Shown here one piece after another: positions 6,129 through 11,354 of a DNA stretch of 11,354 bases. The position numbers and the translations under genes were made by a program. The notes beneath the pieces are model-generated. The model saw only the letters and a program-made list of their open reading frames with translations. It was not told where the DNA came from and searched no databases. The stretch is from Gracilaria caudata (Eukaryota > Rhodophyta > Florideophyceae > Gracilariales > Gracilariaceae): contig JASCIV010000845.1 in NCBI GenBank assembly GCA_030374735.1, positions 1 through 11,354 on the forward strand, read 5' to 3'. The stretch's first letter is position 1. The number at the start of each line of letters is the position of its first letter.

Positions 6129-6500
6129 ATGACCGTGAAGCGTCGCAATCACGGTAGAAACCGTCACGGCCGTAATCACACCCGTCTCGTTGTCTGCGAC
6201 GGTTGCGGTTGCAAGCCAGCAAAGGACAAGGCCATCAAGCGTTTTACCGTCCGTAACATTGTGGACAAATCTTCGCTTCGCGATCTGAACGATGCGTGCA
6301 TCATCGATGAATATGAGCTTCCGAAGTTCTACATCAAGCTTCATTATTGTGTGTCTTGTGCTGTGCATAGGAAGACGGTTCGCCCGAGGGCCAAGACCGT
6401 GAGAACCCAGCGAGTTCACGCTCGACATGGCGCAGACAGGTACCGTTCCCAGGGTGGTGACAAGTCTGGAGGAGCCCGTGCGGGTGGTGGTGCCAAGTAG
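6129..6500 (+). CDS. RPS26: Small ribosomal subunit protein eS26 (RPS26)
   Basis: Cytosolic 40S subunit protein at the mRNA exit channel, near the 3' end of 18S rRNA, where it contacts mRNA upstream of the start codon. The 123-residue product begins MTVKRRNHGRNRHGR, as in the family. It keeps the zinc ribbon cysteines C23 and C26 (CDGC) and C74 and C77 (YCVSCAVH), with KDKAIKRFTVRNIVD (32-46) and ELPKFYIKLHYC (63-74) between. An extra cysteine, C28, follows the first pair. The tail is basic and then Gly/Ala-rich (GGARAGGGAK), varying as usual in this family. Length fits (human 115, yeast 119). Single exon, ATG at 6129, stop TAG at 6498-6500. Strong expression is expected. A T-rich 3' stretch leads to AATAAA at 6730. 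Confidence 0.97.
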   Translation: MTVKRRNHGRNRHGRNHTRLVVCDGCGCKPAKDKAIKRFTVRNIVDKSSLRDLNDACIIDEYELPKFYIKLHYCVSCAVHRKTVRPRAKTVRTQRVHARHGADRYRSQGGDKSGGARAGGGAK

Positions 6501-6729
6501 GCTTTCTTCTTGGCTTCATTCTCCTTATTCATGCCGTTTGTTGCGCTCTGTGTCGTTTTATGTGTCTCCAGTATTTGGGTATGTGTTGCCTTGTTTCCCC
6601 GCTTCGTGTTTTCGTGGTGTGCTGGCTTGCCGGCAGTTGATCGCACGTCGAGTCTGAAACCCTACGTCGTCACTTACCTCACCCTACAGGGACACCGCCG
6701 TATTTATGGCTTATGAAAGACCCAAAGCA

Positions 6730-6735
6730 AATAAA
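6730..6735 (+). terminator. Candidate poly(A) signal for RPS26
   Basis: AATAAA about 230 bases after the RPS26 stop, following a T- and TG-rich untranslated stretch. The other genes here have no AATAAA at a matching place, so this lineage may not depend on that hexamer. Confidence 0.3.
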
Positions 6736-7765
6736 CTGCACTTGTCAACATACCTTCGCTGCGCTTTGTTACTGTTATTCTTACTCAACGATGTAACTGT
6801 TTCGCTTGTCATTGCACTTCCGTCCTCAGTATGTGACTGAACTCGCGCTTCTCACGCAACGCAACTGTTAATGGTCGCAGAGCACGCATATAGGCTATAC
6901 AATAGAGCCATTGCAACTTGAAGTTAGAGCTTTCCACGAGGAAAACGGAGTGGCACTGCTCCAAACCAGCAATCTGACCTACAAGGGTAGTGTAAAACAT
7001 CATACGAACGCAAGAGAGGACACGATACACAATTCAGATGGATCTTCATTTACTATTTGCTACTCTACCACATCTTGTGCGTCATGCACCACACGCAATT
7101 GGAGACAGGACAAATTCTGAGTGTCGACAACGCCAACAGCAGGTTGTCAAACATACCCTCCCCTCTTTTTAGCTGCTCGCCTCAGTCCATTACCTCGGTA
7201 TCGTTATCTCAAGTCTACCCGCGGTCCAAGTGTATGAATAGAATACATTCACACATGGGATGTTTTCCCATTTCTTTAACATATGGAACTGTGCAGTAAT
7301 GGTGGTAAAGCACTATATACTTATCTTGGGAAGCCGAGAGTCTGCACTATCCAAGACATCTCGATCTTTCTTTGGTGAAGATGAATTAATGCAGTAGGGT
7401 ATAAATTCTGCTCTTTCAGAGAGCAGTTCAGTTAACAAATTCACAAGTGTGCAGGATCCGCGTATCCACTGTGCATTAAGCTCAATACTGTTCAACAAGA
7501 GATCAAACGCCAAACTTGGCCATGAGCGATCTCATAAAAAAGGAGCTCTTCAATGACATTGGCGGAATCCCACGTAGGAGAACATACAAAAAAAATCCTT
7601 CGACCCACAATTAACACGTGCTTCGGCTGTTCAACTCCAATTCGCGTTTCATCCAAGTGGGCAAGTGAGAGACCTACTGATGACAATTAAATGGACGAAA
7701 AATAAAGAAGAGTACTTTCACCCGTCCATTGTGTTCGAACGACTACGAGTGTCGACGAATCAACG
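6736..7765. other. Unassigned stretch and Pumilio 3' region
   Basis: About 1 kb without a gene I can support. All frames above 60 codons begin with TTG or GTG. Two overlapping minus-strand frames (7492-7686 and 7313-7513) read like protein but would need a frame change near 7510. Short hairpins occur at 7255-7271 (ATGGGA/TCCCAT) and 7408-7426 (CTGCTCT/AGAGCAG). A longer one at 7690-7730 lies just past the Pumilio stop. Confidence 0.4.
7690..7730 (-). repeat. Stem-loop just downstream of the Pumilio stop
   Basis: Perfect 8-bp arms AATGGACG (7690-7697) and CGTCCATT (7723-7730) with a 25-nt loop, 35-75 bases past the Pumilio stop on the minus strand. It would sit at the start of the 3' untranslated region. 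Possible roles are message stability or 3'-end definition; none is shown. Confidence 0.35.
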
Positions 7766-10700
7766 TTATTCGTAGTAGAAGTAGGGGTGGGAAGAGGAGG
7801 GAAGACCCTGACTCGTCCCAACAGACACAACAGACGGTCCCACATTTCGCTCAACCCTTGACACTGGTCCCATATTACCGCCTTGCGGATGAACCGAGTG
7901 TCCAGTGGTAAAGCCGGCTGTGGACGCACCTTGGTGCTCCTCAAGTCGTGCTATGATGTGTTTTCCATACGAGTACTTCTTGATCGCCGGTACTTGTGCC
8001 CTAAGAATTGAAACAACTCTTTCCCTTTGAGGAGTAAGAGCTACGTCAAGCACTCGTTGGACAACATAATTACCGAACTGATCGCGAACAAGGTGAGTAA
8101 GCGGAGAGGCACTACCACTGCCCTCACCAACAATAAGGATCTCTATCAGCACTTCACGCTCTTTCAAAGATCCAAATTGCAAACAACGTTCCACGACATT
8201 TGAAGCAAACTTGTGCTGGGATAGTTGACATACCTCTGCGACAACGAGTTTCATGATCACACCTCGCTCTGCAACAGTGCCATGCTCAACAACGTGTTGG
8301 ATCACGTAGTTTCCGTACTGATCCTTGATCAGATCAGGAATGCTCGACATGATCTCAGACATGATGGGCGCCTTTTGCTTCGGAGCGCCATGCTCCAGAA
8401 TACGCTGAACCACTCGACATCCGTACGAGTGTCCCGCAAGAATCACCGCTTGTCCAAGAACGGCATCTACAATGAACTGAACTGACTCAGGTTCAACCAG
8501 TTCGACGCATTTTTGAATGACATGATTTCCATTTTGGTCACGAATACATTTGAGAACATGTCCATTCAGCTCACGAACAAGGGCTGCCCTTGCGGCCGAG
8601 TCGAGTACTTCCAAAGCCTTTTGTACAACTCTACATCCATACATATGTAGAGACAACACGAGCATCCGGCCCTCAAGTTCCCCAGCAATGAGCTTGACGG
8701 CACTGTGACCTCCATGTTCGAGCAACTTTTGGACAACATAGTTTCCAAAAACATCCGTCATCAGGCGCTGTGCATCAGTTAACGCCTGCTTCAAAATACA
8801 ATCCTTCTCTTCCTGGGTTGCTGTTTCAAGCTTCTGCTGAATAAAACGTGACCCATGTTGGTCAGTAGCAAACTCAACAACGTTGTTCTTAATTTCGGAG
8901 AGCTGCCACTCTCGCCCATTAGCAACGTGTCCCAAATTCCCGTACGCTCCAGACATGGTGAGATCGCCCATAGAACCAAAGCCACGGCCAATGGAGTTGG
9001 ATGTGGCTCTAAACTCCTCCAATAGCGCAGAACGATTATGAGACGAGTCCTGAATGGTGCCCCCAACGACAGAAGAGCCCATAGTAACCCGTTCGCCGCT
9101 CTTCTGACCGGAAACAAATGACATTTCATCTTGTGAACGGTGATTTCGTCGACTCCGCCCGTTCCGAGCTTTGTGACTCTGATCCATCGAACTGGCCTTC
9201 TTGTTTCCAGGATGAGTACTGCCTCCACGATGTTGATCATAATGATGCTTCCCACGCGGAGCAGTACGATGCGGTGTTGCGGAAGAGTCCCATGGCGTCC
9301 GGAGGTGAGTGGCATGCGCACTATTTCCCAGATGGTTAAACGGATTCGACAGCCCAGTAAATGCATTCGGATTACTAAGACCCGTGTTGCCAGTCAAGGC
9401 AGCCATGTGAGCCACATGAGCTGCATACAGCTGTTGCTGAGCGTTCAAGAAAGCTGCCATCTGCAAGCCCATGTTCTTCAGATTGTCCACCGCAGCAAGG
9501 CCATCTCGGAACGTGTCTGAGTAAGTCGGCGCCCCAGCAGCGCCAATACCCATATTCGTATTGGAGAACGGAGAGGGAAACAAGCCCATACCATTGAATA
9601 TGTTTCCATAATCCGTACTACCCTGTAGCTGCTGCATATGTGACGAGGCGCCTAGCAGATCAGACTGGGTCGACGGAAATGCAGCAACCGAACTCGCTGC
9701 CGGAGGAAAAGCATGGTTTCCAGCTTGCACATTGGCGGAAAGACCCGATACCGCAGCCTCACGAGGCTCCTGGTACAAGTGCTCATAGTCATGAAGAGCC
9801 GGAAACGACAAGTCATCCACTCTCGACAGGTGAGGATCAGGCAAATTCGATGAAGGAAATGATTTCTGAGACACAGCCTGAGCACGAGTGGGAAAAGCGC
9901 TGTTAGCAGCTGACAAATGAGATTGCGACGTGGGTACCGGAATGGGGGTAGAAGACGGTATACTAGCCGAGATACTCGGATGCGATGCCGCTGCTGCAGC
10001 CGCCACGGGGGTATTCGGCTCCGGAGACGTCGACTCTGACTTGGCTACAGCCGACGAAGTCTGAGAAGACAGTCCAGACGACGAGTGCAACAACTGATCG
10101 GAGGCGTTTGCGAACAAAGATGACGTATGGTCTGTACTGCTCAACAAATTCGGTCGCGATGCACTGCGCGGAATCTCAGTCGCTAACGACTCCAGGTTAC
10201 CCGTCCAATTAACAGAAACGGAGCGACGATGTCGCGGCACGGAAGAATTGACAGGGCGAAGGAGCTCGTTGTGGCTACCGGGCGGCGCCGACTCGGTGGG
10301 GGTGGTATTGGCGGGTTCGAGGGGGTCGCCAATGGCCAACCGATTCAAATCCAAATCCAAGGAAGCGGTGGAAGCCAATCGCGAACGACGATGAGCGACA
10401 GGCTTAACATGGGCAGAAGCACGATGGGCGGACGCGTTGGCTCCCAATGCAGACTGACGTGTAGAAGACGGTAATGAAGCCAAAGCAGGAGCGGGGGTCT
10501 CCGGAAAATCGTTTTGAATCATGTCAAACACAGACCAGTCAGGAAAAGCGGACTTCGAATGCGAAGAGGCATTGGCAGTTGGAGAAGAGAGAGGCTTGGA
10601 CGTGAGGGGTTTGACAGGAGATAAACGAGGCGGAAAGGGGTTGTGATTGCGGGAAGCATTGACTATTTCTGCAAGCTCGATGGAGGAAACAGAGCGCGAC

Positions 10701-11353
10701 GCTAATGGCTTGTTGTTGTTGATGGAGTTGGATTTGACATTGTTGTTGGCATTGTTGATGTTGGGGTTGAAATTATTGAAATTGTTGTTAGAAGGATGCG
10801 GGGGCTTTCTCTGACCTGGAAGCGAAAGGGTGTTGTGTGAAGGAGAGGACGAAAGAGAAGAAGATGGATTGTGAGCATGGCGCGACACATTGATCGGGCG
10901 CGGAATGCTGAACGGATCCAAGTCAGGGGAAGAGGCGAGTGAAAGGTTGTTGAGATCGGCGGTGAAGGAGTGATCGAAGAGGTCTAACGGAGCACTCTCA
11001 CTGCGCACAAGCGAATGGTGTTGGTGCGGAAGCGAGCGCTTGGGCATGTCGAAGATGGAGGCAGCGGAGTGCGACGGCTGCGACGGCACATTTGGCGGGA
11101 GAGGGTCGGCGGGAAGATGGGCCAGAGCAGCCGACGCGGAGGGGTTCGACGACGGAGGCGGGGAGGGCAGGGCGGTGGATGTGGTGAGAGGAGGCGGGGA
11201 TTGTTGCGGGTGAGACGACGGGGGGTTGGGCGGACGGGTAGAGCGGGGAGCGGGCGGCGGTCGAACCTGAGCGTGGTCGCGATCGGAGAAGGTGAGAGGC
11301 GTTGACCAGGCTGAGGACGGGGGGATTTGCGGCTGTTTCGGCACGACCTCCAT
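7766..11353 (-). CDS. Pumilio-family (PUF) RNA-binding protein
   Basis: Cytoplasmic sequence-specific repressor that binds 3' UTRs and recruits deadenylation factors. The 1195-residue frame is intronless and ends in TAA (7768-7766). Residues 1 to about 770 are disordered: Pro/Ser-rich, an Asn-rich tract (188-214), an Ala run, and Ser/Thr/Pro segments typical of the long PUM subfamily. The PUM homology domain covers about 775-1141. The eight repeats show base-reading triads SRQ (DQHGSRFIQQ), NYQ (FGNYVVQ), CRQ (YGCRVVQ), NHQ (NGNHVIQ), CRQ (YGCRVVQ), NYQ (YGNYVIQ), SNE (FASNVVE) and NYQ (FGNYVVQ), the set found in human PUM1/2, so the predicted target is UGUANAUA. A 54-residue Gly/Ser-rich tail ends PYFYYE. 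The ATG is one base inside the right edge, so an upstream extension or intron cannot be excluded. Confidence 0.95.
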   Translation of the reverse strand: MEVVPKQPQIPPSSAWSTPLTFSDRDHAQVRPPPAPRSTRPPNPPSSHPQQSPPPLTTSTALPSPPPSSNPSASAALAHLPADPLPPNVPSQPSHSAASIFDMPKRSLPHQHHSLVRSESAPLDLFDHSFTADLNNLSLASSPDLDPFSIPRPINVSRHAHNPSSSLSSSPSHNTLSLPGQRKPPHPSNNNFNNFNPNINNANNNVKSNSINNNKPLASRSVSSIELAEIVNASRNHNPFPPRLSPVKPLTSKPLSSPTANASSHSKSAFPDWSVFDMIQNDFPETPAPALASLPSSTRQSALGANASAHRASAHVKPVAHRRSRLASTASLDLDLNRLAIGDPLEPANTTPTESAPPGSHNELLRPVNSSVPRHRRSVSVNWTGNLESLATEIPRSASRPNLLSSTDHTSSLFANASDQLLHSSSGLSSQTSSAVAKSESTSPEPNTPVAAAAAASHPSISASIPSSTPIPVPTSQSHLSAANSAFPTRAQAVSQKSFPSSNLPDPHLSRVDDLSFPALHDYEHLYQEPREAAVSGLSANVQAGNHAFPPAASSVAAFPSTQSDLLGASSHMQQLQGSTDYGNIFNGMGLFPSPFSNTNMGIGAAGAPTYSDTFRDGLAAVDNLKNMGLQMAAFLNAQQQLYAAHVAHMAALTGNTGLSNPNAFTGLSNPFNHLGNSAHATHLRTPWDSSATPHRTAPRGKHHYDQHRGGSTHPGNKKASSMDQSHKARNGRSRRNHRSQDEMSFVSGQKSGERVTMGSSVVGGTIQDSSHNRSALLEEFRATSNSIGRGFGSMGDLTMSGAYGNLGHVANGREWQLSEIKNNVVEFATDQHGSRFIQQKLETATQEEKDCILKQALTDAQRLMTDVFGNYVVQKLLEHGGHSAVKLIAGELEGRMLVLSLHMYGCRVVQKALEVLDSAARAALVRELNGHVLKCIRDQNGNHVIQKCVELVEPESVQFIVDAVLGQAVILAGHSYGCRVVQRILEHGAPKQKAPIMSEIMSSIPDLIKDQYGNYVIQHVVEHGTVAERGVIMKLVVAEVCQLSQHKFASNVVERCLQFGSLKEREVLIEILIVGEGSGSASPLTHLVRDQFGNYVVQRVLDVALTPQRERVVSILRAQVPAIKKYSYGKHIIARLEEHQGASTAGFTTGHSVHPQGGNMGPVSRVERNVGPSVVSVGTSQGLPSSSHPYFYYE
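10711..10792 (-). repeat. Asn-codon-rich low-complexity tract in the Pumilio gene
   Basis: An imperfect GTT/ATT triplet pattern on the plus strand encodes a run of mostly Asn on the minus strand (residues 188-214, with NNNFNNFNPNINN). The mix of AAC and AAT codons suggests selection on the peptide rather than recent slippage. Such Asn-rich tracts are common in PUF proteins that enter RNA granules. Confidence 0.6.
11220..11254 (+). other. Potential G-quadruplex motif opposite the Pumilio start region
   Basis: Five G runs (11220-11225, 11228-11230, 11236-11238, 11245-11248, 11252-11254) separated by loops of 2, 5, 6 and 3 bases meet the usual G3+N1-7 rule. They lie on the plus strand, the template for Pumilio, opposite Pro/Ser/Arg codons near residues 33-45. 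Folding is predicted from pattern only. Confidence 0.4.
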
Positions 11354-11354
11354 G

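Noticed and set aside
5768..6157. 129-codon plus-strand frame running into RPS26
   Set aside because: Starts with TTG, overlaps the RPS26 start in another frame, and is Pro/His-rich through the promoter region with no family resemblance.
5889..6428. 179-codon minus-strand frame opposite RPS26
   Set aside because: It lies antisense to the well-supported eS26 coding sequence and shows no protein family, so it is a shadow.
6661..6692. CACTTACCTC resembling the U1 snRNA 5' end
   Set aside because: The match stops after eight or nine bases and no U1 stem-loops follow; it lies in the RPS26 3' region.
9640..9906. 88-codon plus-strand frame inside Pumilio
   Set aside because: Antisense to the Pumilio coding sequence, with composition reflecting its Ser/Pro-rich codons; shadow frame.

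Overview
This is a stretch of eukaryotic nuclear DNA from a photosynthetic organism with a compact genome, most likely a unicellular or otherwise gene-dense alga. Six protein genes are supported. Five are single open reading frames, at least in the part visible here, and only one shows an intron (97 bp, GTAAGT donor, TGCTAAC branch point). The photosynthetic lineage is indicated by a nuclear Ycf20/DUF565 gene with an N-terminal extension that resembles a targeting peptide. A red alga with few introns would fit gene density, intron scarcity and base composition. That assignment is inference, and no rRNA or clearly lineage-specific gene is present to settle it.

Layout. Bases 1-705 (minus) hold the 5' part of a cyclin L gene that runs off the left edge. 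It abuts a nuclear Ycf20 gene (705-1286, minus): the Ycf20 stop and the cyclin L start share one base in TGATG. A divergent regulatory stretch of 473 bp (1287-1759) separates Ycf20 from a HIRIP3/CHZ-type histone H2A-H2B chaperone gene (1760-2813, plus). That stretch carries a perfect CRE palindrome, an inverted CCAAT and a perfect palindromic E2F-type site. The chaperone converges, 195 bp apart, on UBLCP1, the ubiquitin-like-domain CTD-type phosphatase of the nuclear proteasome (3009-4166, minus).

Bases 4167-6128 contain no gene I can identify, but they are rich in palindromes and hairpins and hold a few weak short reading frames. The last part is the promoter region of ribosomal protein eS26 (RPS26, 6129-6500, plus), with a G-box and an inverted pair of TGACGTG elements. 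Bases 6501-7765 hold the RPS26 3' region, a long stretch without a clear gene, and the Pumilio 3' region. The right third (7766-11353, minus) is an intronless Pumilio-family RNA-binding protein of 1195 residues, whose eight PUF repeats have the same base-reading residues as human PUM1/2.

The genes do not form one pathway. They are housekeeping and regulatory genes: splicing/transcription cyclin, plastid membrane protein, histone chaperone, proteasome phosphatase, ribosomal protein and post-transcriptional repressor. The points most worth following are the one-base overlap of Ycf20 and cyclin L, the placement of the HIRIP3 intron inside the CHZ motif, the E2F palindrome in front of that gene, and the palindrome-dense region between UBLCP1 and RPS26.
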